NCBI RefSeq assembly: GCF_018619475.1
Contig: NZ_JAHFZG010000018.1
Location: 1-64,000 of the forward strand
Direction: 5' to 3'
DNA: 64,000 nucleotides
From: Rhodomicrobium sp. Az07
Lineage (GTDB): Bacteria; Pseudomonadota; Alphaproteobacteria; Rhizobiales; Rhodomicrobiaceae
Made by a program: the position numbers and the translations under genes. A model generated the notes under the pieces. The model saw only the letters and a program-made list of their open reading frames with translations, searched no databases and was not told where the DNA came from. The first letter of the stretch is position 1. Each line of letters begins with the position of its first letter. Positions 38,572-46,736 of this stretch are shown here, piece by piece.

Positions 38572-39078
38572 GATGTTCTCCCCGTCAGCCGGCGAATGCG
38601 GGCATACGTTTGCGATCTTTTGCGAGAATTCCTACGCAGCCGCTTCGCGGCCTTGATTTCGATCAAATCCAAGGGTGGCCTATCACACATCGATCATGAA
38701 GTTGCAGGATTGACAGGGATTTATTGGCTTCACTTTTCCGAGAGGCGCGCCCTTGACAGAGAGAAAAGGCGAGACGCTTCGTCTCGGCTTCTTGACTTCG
38801 ACAAGGCGCGAGGTTGTGGGCGGCGCATTCTGACGAAAACGAGACTGGGGAAAAGATGGCGCGCGCCCCGGGAAACAGCCGCGTGGGCACAAGTCCCAAA
38901 GGCTCTCGGCGAGGCGTTTCTCTGCCTGCTCGAACACCGCCAGACCCCGTCGGTCCGGGGCGAGCCTTTCTGAAGCGCGCTTGGCTGGTTCCCGCTGCAA
39001 TCTTAGATTGCACTTGCGTAAAGGTGCGCGCCGGGATAGAAATTATGCGGGAATTTTGCTCGTTTTGCGTCAATCGCC
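38572..39078 (-). other. Upstream region of ccoN, no gene supported
   Basis: About 500 bases. It contains the FNR/FixK site at 38653-38666 and the ccoN leader. The open frames on both strands give proteins rich in R, S and P without family features, so I leave them out. This is probably the promoter and 5' leader of the oxidase operon plus the leader of the small downstream plus-strand gene. Confidence 0.45.
38653..38666. promoter_or_regulatory. FNR/FixK box upstream of ccoN
   Basis: TTGAT-TTCG-ATCAA is a perfect match to the FNR/FixK/ANR consensus TTGAT-N4-ATCAA. Its centre is about 88 bases from the ccoN start, a normal distance for a class II site with a leader of about 45 bases. It indicates induction under low oxygen by an FNR/FixK protein encoded elsewhere. 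Confidence 0.85.
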
Positions 39079-39276
39079 ATGTCTCAATCGCTCTTGCGCG
39101 TTTCCTTCGATATCGGCGCCGAACGCGACGATCACGCCACCTATGTGGAGGAGCGTGTCGCGCTGATGGTGCGGAAAATCGGCTACGTCGCCGCCTGCAT
39201 CGATCTGTTTCACTGGAGGCACGTCATCGATCAGGCGCTCCGCGAGGTCGAAGCGGAGCGTCCCGCCTGGCGGTGA
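39079..39276 (+). CDS. Small hypothetical protein
   Basis: 65 aa. It begins MSQSLLRVSFDIGAERD and ends REVEAERPAWR; composition is balanced, with no transmembrane segment. No family is recognised. A strong terminator follows 76 bases downstream, which suggests a real transcript ends here. The ribosome-binding site is poor. It could be a small cytosolic protein expressed with the oxidase region, but this is a guess. Confidence 0.4.
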   Translation: MSQSLLRVSFDIGAERDDHATYVEERVALMVRKIGYVAACIDLFHWRHVIDQALREVEAERPAWR

Positions 39277-39352
39277 GGCGCACCCCGCGCAGTAGCCTCG
39301 CCTCTGGCTCTGGCGCATGCGTACGGTCCACCGCTCTTTTACCGGAAACGAA

Positions 39353-39380
39353 AAAAGCCCGCGTTGTAACGCGGGCTTTT
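39353..39380. terminator. Bidirectional Rho-independent terminator
   Basis: AAAAGCCCGCGTT (39353-39365) pairs perfectly with AACGCGGGCTTTT (39368-39380). A-runs on one side and T-runs on the other make it work in both directions. It lies between the plus-strand small gene and the end of the minus-strand MHS transporter. Confidence 0.88.
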
Positions 39381-39432
39381 CCATTGCTTGCGGCGGAGGC
39401 TTTGAAACCGAAGGCCCAAAGACTCGCTTGCC

Positions 39433-41166
39433 TTAGTTGGCGATATCGCGGCCCTTCGTCTCGCGGAGGAACAGCACGCCGAGGACGAGGGTCATGATCG
39501 CCACGATGACCGGGTACATCAGGCCGGCGTAGATATTGCCGGTCGAGGCCACGATGGCGAAGGCGGTGATCGGGAGGAAGCCGCCGAACCAGCCGTTGCC
39601 GATGTGATAGGGCAGCGACATCGCGGTGTAGCGGATGCGGGTCGGGAAGAGTTCGACGAGCATCGCCGCGATCGGGCCATACACCATGGTCACGAGGAAG
39701 ACGAGGTAGACGAGGATGGCAACAACCGCCCAGCTCACGCCTTCGAGCGCAGACTTGGCCGGATAGCCTGCGGTCTGGAGTGCTTGCGAGAGTTCTTTCT
39801 TGAAGCGCTCGCCCTCAACCTTGGCATTGGGGCCAGCCGCGTCATAAGACTGGATCACCGTATCGTTGATCTTGATCACGGCTGCGCCAGCCGGACCCGT
39901 TTCGTTGATGTAAGGCACGCCAGCCTTCACGAGCGACGCCTTCGCCACGTCGCAAGGCGAGGTAAACTTCGACTTGCCCACGGGGTCGAACTGGAGACGG
40001 CACTGGTCCGGGTCGGCGACGACCGTCACCGGAGAGGTGTCGATGGCCTTGGCAAGCTGCGGGTTGCCGGCGTGCGTCAGGATTTCGAACACGCCGGGAT
40101 AGGCGTAGGAGCCGAGGCCGAGCGGCTTGAGAAGACCCGTCGGGTAGTAGGTGAGGATCGCGAGCAGCAGACCCGTCATGATGATGGGCTTGCGGCCGAT
40201 CTTGTCGGAAAGCCAGCCGAAGAAGACGAAGAACGGCGTGCCGATCAGAAGCGCGATCGCGATCATGATGTTCGACCAGTAGGGGTCGACCTTGAGCGTC
40301 TGCGTAAGGAAGAACAGCGCGTAGAACTGGCCCGTGTACCACACGACAGCCTGACCGGCGGTAAGGCCGAACAGCGCGATGAGCACGAGGCGGCCGTTGG
40401 TCCAGTTGCCGAACGCTTCAGAGAGGGGAGCCTTGGAGGTGCGGCCCTCTTCCTTCATCTGTTTGAAGACCGGCGATTCGTTCAGGGTCATGCGGATCCA
40501 GACCGAGACGCCGAGCAGTACGATGGAGACCAGGAAGGGAATGCGCCAGAAGCCGTATTCGGCCGCGAACGAGGCAGCCTTTTCAGCGGCCGTTTCGCCC
40601 GGCGAGAAATAGCGGCAAAGAAGGATGACAATGAGCGAAAGGAACAGGCCGAGCGTCGCCGTCGTCTGAATCCAGCTCGTACGGTAACCGCGCTTGGTGG
40701 GCTCCGCATGCTCCGCCACGTAGATCGCCGCGCCGCCATATTCGCCGCCGAGCGCGAGGCCTTGCAGCAGGCGCAACACGATCAGGATGACAGGGGCCGC
40801 GACGCCGATCGTATCGTAGCCGGGGAGGACACCGACCAGGAACGTCGACAGGCCCATGATCATGATCGTGATCAGGAAGGTGTATTTACGGCCGACGAGG
40901 TCGCCGAGGCGGCCGAACACGATGGCGCCGAAGGGGCGGACAAAGAAGCCCGCCGCGAAGGCGAGAAGCGCGAAGATGAACTGACCAGACTCTGTCAGGC
41001 CGGAGAAGAAGTGCGAGCCGATGATGGCCGCGAGCGAGCCGTAAAGGTAGAAGTCGTACCATTCGAAGACCGTCCCGAGCGACGACGCAAGGACCACCTT
41101 GCGTTGTTCCGCCGGGCTTATTTCCCCGGCGGGCGTGTATGCTCTTCCTGCTGCGATGTCTGTCAC
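39433..41166 (-). CDS. MHS-family MFS transporter with periplasmic insert
   Basis: 577 aa from the GTG at 41166 (AGGAGG five bases upstream; a TTG codon directly precedes it). Metabolite:H+ symporter family: WYDFYLYGSLAAIIG in helix 1, the motif-A loop GRLGDLVGRKYTF, RLLQGLALGGEYGGAAIYVAEHA and LSDKIGRKPIIMTG. Usual members (ProP, KgtP, ShiA) have about 430-500 residues. Here about 110 extra residues with two cysteines (DQCRLQF and SPCDVAK) separate two transmembrane helices in the C-terminal half. Substrate unknown; organic acids or betaines are typical for the family. Confidence 0.85.
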   Translation of the reverse strand: MTDIAAGRAYTPAGEISPAEQRKVVLASSLGTVFEWYDFYLYGSLAAIIGSHFFSGLTESGQFIFALLAFAAGFFVRPFGAIVFGRLGDLVGRKYTFLITIMIMGLSTFLVGVLPGYDTIGVAAPVILIVLRLLQGLALGGEYGGAAIYVAEHAEPTKRGYRTSWIQTTATLGLFLSLIVILLCRYFSPGETAAEKAASFAAEYGFWRIPFLVSIVLLGVSVWIRMTLNESPVFKQMKEEGRTSKAPLSEAFGNWTNGRLVLIALFGLTAGQAVVWYTGQFYALFFLTQTLKVDPYWSNIMIAIALLIGTPFFVFFGWLSDKIGRKPIIMTGLLLAILTYYPTGLLKPLGLGSYAYPGVFEILTHAGNPQLAKAIDTSPVTVVADPDQCRLQFDPVGKSKFTSPCDVAKASLVKAGVPYINETGPAGAAVIKINDTVIQSYDAAGPNAKVEGERFKKELSQALQTAGYPAKSALEGVSWAVVAILVYLVFLVTMVYGPIAAMLVELFPTRIRYTAMSLPYHIGNGWFGGFLPITAFAIVASTGNIYAGLMYPVIVAIMTLVLGVLFLRETKGRDIAN

Positions 41167-41540
41167 CAAACCCTCCTGATTGGATATGCGTCTGTTTTCG
41201 AAAAACCGGACAAATGGCGGTTGCCGGAGACGTTTCCGGCGCGCGAATACATCGCAGATCTAGCATGGCTCCCATGCGACGGAGCTAAGACATTGGGGCT
41301 AAGACTTTGGGAGTACCGTTGAAAACATTAAAGAAAATGAGAAAAAATCCACGAGAGAGGGACGACAAGAATCGGTGAAATGACCGCGAGGAATGCGGAC
41401 ACGGCATGTCTGGCATAACAAATGCAAAACCTGCTTTCCGTGTCAGCGGCTCGTCTGGCGCCGACATATATCTGTGACAAGTACGCAGTAAGACCCTAGG
41501 CTCCGGCCGACCGGTTGGGCAGCCGTTGGGGGGCACGATA
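41167..41540. other. Divergent promoter region between MHS transporter and alkaline phosphatase
   Basis: About 370 bases with no supported gene. The right end holds the candidate Pho box. The rest shows no repeat or strong hairpin. Both flanking genes start outwards from here. Confidence 0.45.
41461..41478 (+). promoter_or_regulatory. Candidate Pho box upstream of alkaline phosphatase
   Basis: CCGACAT-ATAT-CTGTGAC resembles the PhoB site, two direct CTGTCAT repeats separated by four A/T bases. Each half matches 5 of 7 positions and the spacer is pure A/T. It lies about 63 bases before the phosphatase ATG. The function of the downstream gene supports it; the match alone would be weak. Confidence 0.45.
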
Positions 41541-43049
41541 ATGTCATTACGACTCTTCGCGTTGATCGCGTTTCTTGCGGGCATCGCAGCGATCTTCATG
41601 ACCGAGAAAGAACCCGTCGTGAAGCGGGCTCCGGACAATTATTACCTCGCGGCGAAAGCCGATCTCGAAAAGATCATCGCACGTCAGCCCAATACGAGGA
41701 CTGCCAAGAACATCATCCTTTTTGTCGGCGACGGCATGTCGATCCCGACGGTTACTGCCGCGCGTATCCTGGATGGACAGCGCCGGGGTATTGACGGCGA
41801 GAGCAACTCGCTCGCTTTCGAGACGCTTCTACCCTATGTGGCATTGTCGAAAACCTATACGCACGACGCGCAGGTGGCGGATTCCGCTCCCACCGCGACG
41901 GCAATGGTCTCGGGCGTGAAGTCGGTGAACGGCACCATCGGCGTCGATCAGCATGTCACGGCCGGCAACTGCGCGAGCCAGAAGGGCACCGAGGTCACGA
42001 CAATCTTCGAGCTGGCCGAAAAGGCCGGGCTTTCGACTGGCATCGTGTCGACGGCGCGCATCACCCATGCGACGCCCGCCGCGGCTTATGCCAAGACGGC
42101 GGGCCGCGACTGGGAAGTCGACAGGAACCTCCCCGGCCCCGCGAAAGCGGCGGGCTGCAAGGACATCGCCGCACAGCTCATCGAATGGCCCGCAGGCAAC
42201 GGTTTCGAGGTGATCCTCGGCGGCGGGCGGTCGTATTTCCTGCCGAAGGAAGTCGCAGACCCCGAAGCCGAAGGCAAGACGGGCGCGCGCGCGGATGGCC
42301 GAAACCTCGTCGAAGAATGGCAACGCAAATACAACGACGCGGCCTATGTCTGGAACAAGGCCCAGTTCGACGAGATCGATCCGGCGAAAACGGGCCATGT
42401 GCTCGGCCTTTTCGAGCGCGGCCACATGCAATACGAGGCCAAACGCGCGCAGGACAAGGCGGGCGAGCCGTCACTCGTCGAGATGACCGCCAAGGCAATC
42501 GACCTCCTCTCGAAAAACAAGGACGGCTTCGTGCTCCTGGTGGAAGCTGGCCGGATCGACCACGCTCATCACGACGGCAAGGCCGGTCTCGCGCTTCTCG
42601 ACACGCTCGCGCTCGACGAGGCGGTGAAGGCCGCCTACGCCAAGGTCAATCCCGAGGAGACGCTGATCATCTTGACGGCGGACCACAGCCACGTCTTTTC
42701 CATCGCGGGATATCCGAAGCGCGGCAATCCGATTCTCGGCCTTGCGGGCTACGGCCTCGACGGCAAGCCTTACACCACGCTCGGCTATCTTAACGGGCCT
42801 GGCGCCAGGGCGAACGAAGCACGCGCCGATCTTAACGGCGTAGACACCACGGCCCTCGACTACCGTCAGCAGGCGCTGGTCCCGATCTACGCGGAAACGC
42901 ACGCGGGCGACGACGTGGCGGTGTTCGCGCAAGGGCCTTCGGCGCACCTGTTTCAGGGCGTGATCGAGCAGAACATGATCTTCCATGTCATGGCCCATGC
43001 ATCGGGCATTCTGGAGAAAGCGGGCGTAGAGTCGCCTTCCGCTAAGTGA
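41541..43049 (+). CDS. Alkaline phosphatase (PhoA family)
   Basis: 502 aa, ATG 41541. An N-terminal hydrophobic segment (LFALIAFLAGIAAIFM) exports or anchors it. Catalytic features: metal aspartate in FVGDGMS (D64), nucleophile S115 in VADSAPTATAM, metal ligands in EAGRIDHAHHDG, LTADHSH, and the late histidine in THAGDD. It hydrolyses phosphate monoesters in the periplasm. A possible Pho box lies upstream, and a terminator shared with the antiporter gene follows. Confidence 0.92.
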   Translation: MSLRLFALIAFLAGIAAIFMTEKEPVVKRAPDNYYLAAKADLEKIIARQPNTRTAKNIILFVGDGMSIPTVTAARILDGQRRGIDGESNSLAFETLLPYVALSKTYTHDAQVADSAPTATAMVSGVKSVNGTIGVDQHVTAGNCASQKGTEVTTIFELAEKAGLSTGIVSTARITHATPAAAYAKTAGRDWEVDRNLPGPAKAAGCKDIAAQLIEWPAGNGFEVILGGGRSYFLPKEVADPEAEGKTGARADGRNLVEEWQRKYNDAAYVWNKAQFDEIDPAKTGHVLGLFERGHMQYEAKRAQDKAGEPSLVEMTAKAIDLLSKNKDGFVLLVEAGRIDHAHHDGKAGLALLDTLALDEAVKAAYAKVNPEETLIILTADHSHVFSIAGYPKRGNPILGLAGYGLDGKPYTTLGYLNGPGARANEARADLNGVDTTALDYRQQALVPIYAETHAGDDVAVFAQGPSAHLFQGVIEQNMIFHVMAHASGILEKAGVESPSAK

Positions 43050-43083
43050 GACATTTGCGGCTTATCTCCCGAACGCGCGATCA

Positions 43084-43113
43084 GAAAAAGGCCAACAACG
43101 GTGGCCGATTTTT
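43084..43113. terminator. Bidirectional terminator between alkaline phosphatase and antiporter
   Basis: GGCCA (43090-43094) pairs with TGGCC (43102-43106), flanked by AAAAAG on the left and GATTTTT on the right. The stem is short, but A/T-runs lie on both sides and the two genes converge on it. Confidence 0.5.
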
Positions 43114-43122
43114 CGTCCGACG

Positions 43123-44766
43123 TCAGGCCGACATCAGCCGCGCTTCGATGAAATCGAGTTCGTGGACGAACTTGCGCGCGACTTCCTCCGAAATCTGACG
43201 GGAACGCCTGAGGCGAAGAATCTCCACGCGCTCCGCCCTGATGGCCGCCAGACGAAGCTCGCGCTCGATCTGATAGGCCCGGCGCACCGCCTCGCGCCCC
43301 TCGCCGTCGGCTGTCTTGTCGCGGATGCGCTGACGGTAAAAGTCCCCGATGTTCGCCGCAACATCGGCGTAGAGAGCGGCGTCTTCGATAGTGTCTCCGC
43401 CGGTGCGCTTGTGCGTCTCGACGGCTCTCAGCGCGGCCTCGGCGACGAGGCTGCGGGCCTTGTCCTCTTCTTCTTCCCGCGCGGGTTCTGGCGGAAGCTG
43501 AAGTTTGCCGAGGAGAAACGGCAAGGCGATGCTGGCCACGACGAGCGAGACGATGATCACGCCCGCCGCGAGGTAGATCGCGAGGTCGCGCGCCGGGAAT
43601 GGCGTCAGCCCGTCTTCCATAAGGAGGGGAAGCGAGAGCACGCCCGCGAGAGTGATCGCGCCGCGCACGCCAGCGAGCGCGGTGACAGCGACGATACGCC
43701 AGCCGGGCCGCTGCATGACCTCGCCCCGGAGCGCCGCCCGAAAGAGCGTGAAGCGAAGCGACACCCACACCCAGAGGAGACGAAGGACGATCAATGCAGC
43801 ACTGATGGCAAGGACATATCCAATGAGCCATGCCGGATCGCTATGTCCCGTCTCTTGCACGGCCTTCGCCGCTCCCGCTCCGATCGTCGGCAACTGCTCC
43901 CCGAGAAGCACGAAAATGACGCCCTTCACCGCGAACTGCACCGTGTCCCACACGGCGGCCCGGCTCACCCGTGTCAGGGCGAGCGCCTGCCCCGTCTGTT
44001 CCGCGTAGCTCATGGTGATGCCGGCGGCCACCGCAGCCAGGATGCCTGAACAATGAAAGTGTTCGGCCAGCAGATAAGCGCCGAACGGAATGAGAAGGCT
44101 GATGAGGATCTGCGTGCCGGGGTCTTCGCCGAAGGTTCGGGCGAACCAGTTTTTCGAGCGTGTTACCGCCCATGTCACGCCGGTGCCGATGGCGATGCCG
44201 CCCGCCGCGAGCCAGAGGAATGTGCCCGCCGCGCCGATCAGCGAGAACGTTCCCGTGAGCGCCGCCGCAACGGCAAACTGCATGCAGACGAGGCCGGACG
44301 CGTCGTTCAGGAGCGACTCGCCTTCGAGAATATGCATGAGCCGCTTCGGAACGGGCACGCGCTGGGCGATGGCGGACACTGCGACCGGGTCCGTCGGCGA
44401 TATCACAGCCGCGAGCGCGAAGGCCACGGCGAGCGGCATCGACGGAATGAGCCAATGCACGAAAAGCCCCACGCCGAGGACCGTGAAAATCACGAGGCCG
44501 AAGGAGAGTTCGAGGATGGCCGTTGCATCGCGAAACAGACCTTCCTTCGGGATTCGCCAGCCGTCGAGAAAGAGCAGCGGCGGCAGGAACAGAAGGAAGA
44601 AGATGTCCGGCTTCAGCTCCACGCCGAGATCCGCGACGGTGGCGATTGCGGCGCCGAGTGCGATCTGTACGAGCGGCAGCGGCAGCGCGACAGGAAGCGC
44701 ACGCGAAACCCATCCGCTCAACACGACGGCGAGCGCGAGCACGAGGGCGGTCGTGATCGTGTCCAT
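43123..44766 (-). CDS. Na+/H+ antiporter, CPA1 (NhaP-like) family
   Basis: 547 aa from the ATG at 44766; an in-frame ATG 7 codons upstream is possible. Twelve membrane helices. The ion-binding helix contains ISPTDPVAVSAIA, the following loop ILEGESLLNDASGLV, and a later helix GVRGAITLAGVLSLPL, all typical of CPA1. A cytoplasmic C-terminal tail of about 120 residues (PAREEEEDKARSLVAEAALR and beyond) is rich in charged helices. It exchanges Na+ or K+ for H+. It stands alone, convergent with the phosphatase. Confidence 0.9.
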   Translation of the reverse strand: MDTITTALVLALAVVLSGWVSRALPVALPLPLVQIALGAAIATVADLGVELKPDIFFLLFLPPLLFLDGWRIPKEGLFRDATAILELSFGLVIFTVLGVGLFVHWLIPSMPLAVAFALAAVISPTDPVAVSAIAQRVPVPKRLMHILEGESLLNDASGLVCMQFAVAAALTGTFSLIGAAGTFLWLAAGGIAIGTGVTWAVTRSKNWFARTFGEDPGTQILISLLIPFGAYLLAEHFHCSGILAAVAAGITMSYAEQTGQALALTRVSRAAVWDTVQFAVKGVIFVLLGEQLPTIGAGAAKAVQETGHSDPAWLIGYVLAISAALIVLRLLWVWVSLRFTLFRAALRGEVMQRPGWRIVAVTALAGVRGAITLAGVLSLPLLMEDGLTPFPARDLAIYLAAGVIIVSLVVASIALPFLLGKLQLPPEPAREEEEDKARSLVAEAALRAVETHKRTGGDTIEDAALYADVAANIGDFYRQRIRDKTADGEGREAVRRAYQIERELRLAAIRAERVEILRLRRSRQISEEVARKFVHELDFIEARLMSA

Positions 44767-44882
44767 TTGTTCTTCGGACCTTTCCACGGCGCGAGCGGCT
44801 CGGGAGAAGCTCGTGCCGAAGCGTTGTGCGTGACCGGATGCGGCGGCGGCGAAAGCCCGCGACGCACCCGGCCCGACCTGCG

Positions 44883-45656
44883 TCAGGCTACCGTATGGAA
44901 GCCGTTATCGGCGAACACCACAGAGCCGTTCGTCGACGCGCCCGCATCGCTCGCAAGGAAAGCCGCGACGCGGCCCACATCTTCGATGCTGATGAGGTGA
45001 TGACCGGGCGTGCGGTCGCGAACTTCGTCGAGAAGCTCGTCGAAACGTCCGATGCCGGAAGCCGCGCGGGTTTTGACCGGACCTGCCGAGATGGCGTTCG
45101 CGCGGATGCGCTTGTCGGCGAGATCCGCCGCGATATAGCGCACGGTCGATTCGAGCGCGGCCTTCACCGGACCCATGAGGTTATAGTTCTGCACGACGCG
45201 TTCCGATCCGTAGAACGTAACCGTGAGCAGCGAGCCGCCGTCACTCATCAGCGGCATGGCGAGCTTCGCCACGCGGATGAAGGAGTGGCACGAGATATCC
45301 ATCGCGAGCGCGAAACCCTCCGCCGAGCAATTCACGACGCTTGTCTGCAAGTCCTCGCGCGGCGCGAAGGCGATGGAATGCAGCACGAAATCGAGGTGTC
45401 CCCATTGACGGGAGATCGTCTCGAACACCTCTTCGAGCTGGCCGGGCACGCGGACGTCGCAGGGAAGCATGATCCTCGCTCTGACCGCCTCGGCGACGGG
45501 GCTGACATACCTCAACGCCTTGTCGTTGAGGTATGTGACCGCGAGTTCTGCGCCGGCCTGGTGAAACGCAGCCGCACATCCGGCCGCGATACTGTCTTCG
45601 TTCGCGATGCCGATAACAAGGCCGCGTTTTCCGTTAAGATCGACGATAGCGGGCAT
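44883..45656 (-). CDS. fabI: Enoyl-[acyl-carrier-protein] reductase (NADH), FabI family
   Basis: 257 aa. Divergent SDR fold: KRGLVIGIANEDSIAAGCA for the cofactor, SIAFAPREDLQTSV for the substrate loop, and the catalytic pair in FYGSERVVQNYNLMGPVKAALES, i.e. Y-x6-K at the YNLMGPVK segment. It reduces the enoyl-ACP double bond in fatty-acid synthesis. Alphaproteobacteria often carry several FabI-like copies, so this may not be the only one. AAGGAA lies upstream of its ATG. Confidence 0.88.
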   Translation of the reverse strand: MPAIVDLNGKRGLVIGIANEDSIAAGCAAAFHQAGAELAVTYLNDKALRYVSPVAEAVRARIMLPCDVRVPGQLEEVFETISRQWGHLDFVLHSIAFAPREDLQTSVVNCSAEGFALAMDISCHSFIRVAKLAMPLMSDGGSLLTVTFYGSERVVQNYNLMGPVKAALESTVRYIAADLADKRIRANAISAGPVKTRAASGIGRFDELLDEVRDRTPGHHLISIEDVGRVAAFLASDAGASTNGSVVFADNGFHTVA

Positions 45657-46072
45657 GGCAATTCCTTTTCGAGTTTGAACACGTTCCTTTCGCGTTCTCC
45701 CCTGAACGTCTGCCTGTTCCGCTTTCTGATGTGCGGTTGACGGTCACTCGCGCGCCGTGTCTTGAAGTGCCGGCTTGCGCGGTGACATGCGCCCCTGGCG
45801 GGACGAGCATGGCCTCGATGGCCCTTGGACCATGTCTTCCGGTCTCCGCATTCGCCTTCCGCGAGGAGGGGAATCAGGAGCGCGTTCCTGATAACGCCCA
45901 AACCTGACAGGAATGCGATGATCGCGGCAAAATCGCGCGTCGACCGGCTCGCCCATCTTGTCGGCGAATTGTGCTCGGGCGCGGAGTTTGAGATCGTGCG
46001 GAAAGGCGGCGCAAACCTATGCGCCGGGCACTGGTCCCGTCTTCCAAGTCGGATTTGGAAAGCGGGGATTTC
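45657..46072. other. Intergenic stretch upstream of fabI, no gene firmly supported
   Basis: About 415 bases. A plus-strand frame at 45918-46109 could encode 63 aa (starting MIAAKSRVDRLAHLVGELCS), but it lacks family features and a ribosome-binding sequence and overlaps the opposite gene. No repeat or RNA gene is seen. It includes the fabI promoter region. Confidence 0.35.
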
Positions 46073-46609
46073 CTACTGCGGCAGCGAGGTCGGCGCGTCC
46101 GCGACGTGATCGCGTCTTCCCGCGCCGGCCATGTCGACAAAAAGATGTTTGCGGCTGTCGTAGTCGATGGCATGGCGGTCCATCCACGCTCGCACGCTTG
46201 CCACGCCGCAGAAGACGAGCACGCCTTTTCCTCGCCGAAGGCGATGAAGTGCTTCTCGACGCAGGAGTTCGTCGCCATCTCGCGCATCGTCCTCCATCAG
46301 AAGCGAGGCAGGAACACGCAGCTCGCCTATTCGTATGCGGCCGAACGCCTGGTATGCCGGGGCATGTTCGAGCCAGAACACATCGCCGAAGTCCTTGCAG
46401 ACGGCACGCTGCGTGATGCAGACGGTGTCGAGGCTGTCGCGGCCGGATTTTTCGAGATGGCGCCGCAGTTCGGTTCTCGCTTCCTTCCCCGCGTCCCGGC
46501 GGAAGCACGACCCGGTGGAGACCTCCGAATAGACGAGCGTCGTCCGCCCGTCTCCAATGTCGATGAGCATGGCTCCGCTGGCCGCAATAATGTCGATCTT
46601 TCCCACCAT
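46073..46609 (-). CDS. Unknown protein divergent from the WYL regulator
   Basis: 178 aa from the ATG at 46609; the frame is open 24 codons further upstream. No family is recognised. It begins MVGKIDIIAASGAMLIDIG, with beta-strand-like alternation, then charged helices (GKEARTELRRHLEKSGRD) and a hydrophobic strand GVLVFCGVASVRAWM. No signal peptide or membrane segment. A strong minus-strand promoter (46681-46709) drives it and overlaps palindromes likely bound by the WYL regulator encoded on the other side. It may therefore be the regulator's target. Confidence 0.55.
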   Translation of the reverse strand: MVGKIDIIAASGAMLIDIGDGRTTLVYSEVSTGSCFRRDAGKEARTELRRHLEKSGRDSLDTVCITQRAVCKDFGDVFWLEHAPAYQAFGRIRIGELRVPASLLMEDDARDGDELLRREALHRLRRGKGVLVFCGVASVRAWMDRHAIDYDSRKHLFVDMAGAGRRDHVADAPTSLPQ

Positions 46610-46675
46610 GACGGCCTCACCTTTCGCCCGAAAACGCTGTCTACCCCGTTGAAAGACAAGGAGAACGAGATTATA

Positions 46676-46718
46676 GTTCAATTATGCGTATAATTTGACG
46701 ACCCGTCAAGAAACTTGA
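46676..46718. promoter_or_regulatory. Stacked palindromic operators between the unknown gene and the WYL regulator
   Basis: Three inverted repeats overlap here: AATTAT-gcgt-ATAATT (46680-46695, extendable to a 24-base imperfect palindrome 46676-46699), TTGACG-acc-CGTCAA (46695-46709) and TCAAG-aaa-CTTGA (46706-46718). This density is exceptional in the window. CapW/BrxR-type WYL regulators bind palindromes in their own promoter, so autoregulation is likely. Confidence 0.55.
46681..46709 (-). promoter_or_regulatory. Sigma70-type promoter for the minus-strand unknown gene
   Basis: On the minus strand, TTGACG (complement of 46704-46709) is followed by exactly 17 bases and CATAAT (complement of 46681-46686), close to the consensus TTGACA-N17-TATAAT. 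It lies inside the palindrome cluster, so a bound repressor would occlude it. On the plus strand, a TATAAT at 46689-46694 could serve the WYL gene, but it lacks a good -35. Confidence 0.55.
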
Positions 46719-46736
46719 TCCGTAGGGAGAGCGAAT

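Noticed and set aside
38663-39073. 136-aa minus-strand frame upstream of ccoN
   Set aside because: No family, poor composition, and it covers the FNR box; regulatory DNA is a better explanation.
39604-41322. 572-aa plus-strand open frame
   Set aside because: Antisense of the MHS transporter; composition is of repeated charged residues typical of a shadow.
45918-46109. 63-aa plus-strand frame
   Set aside because: No ribosome-binding site, no family and overlap with the opposite gene. Noted in the gap entry only.
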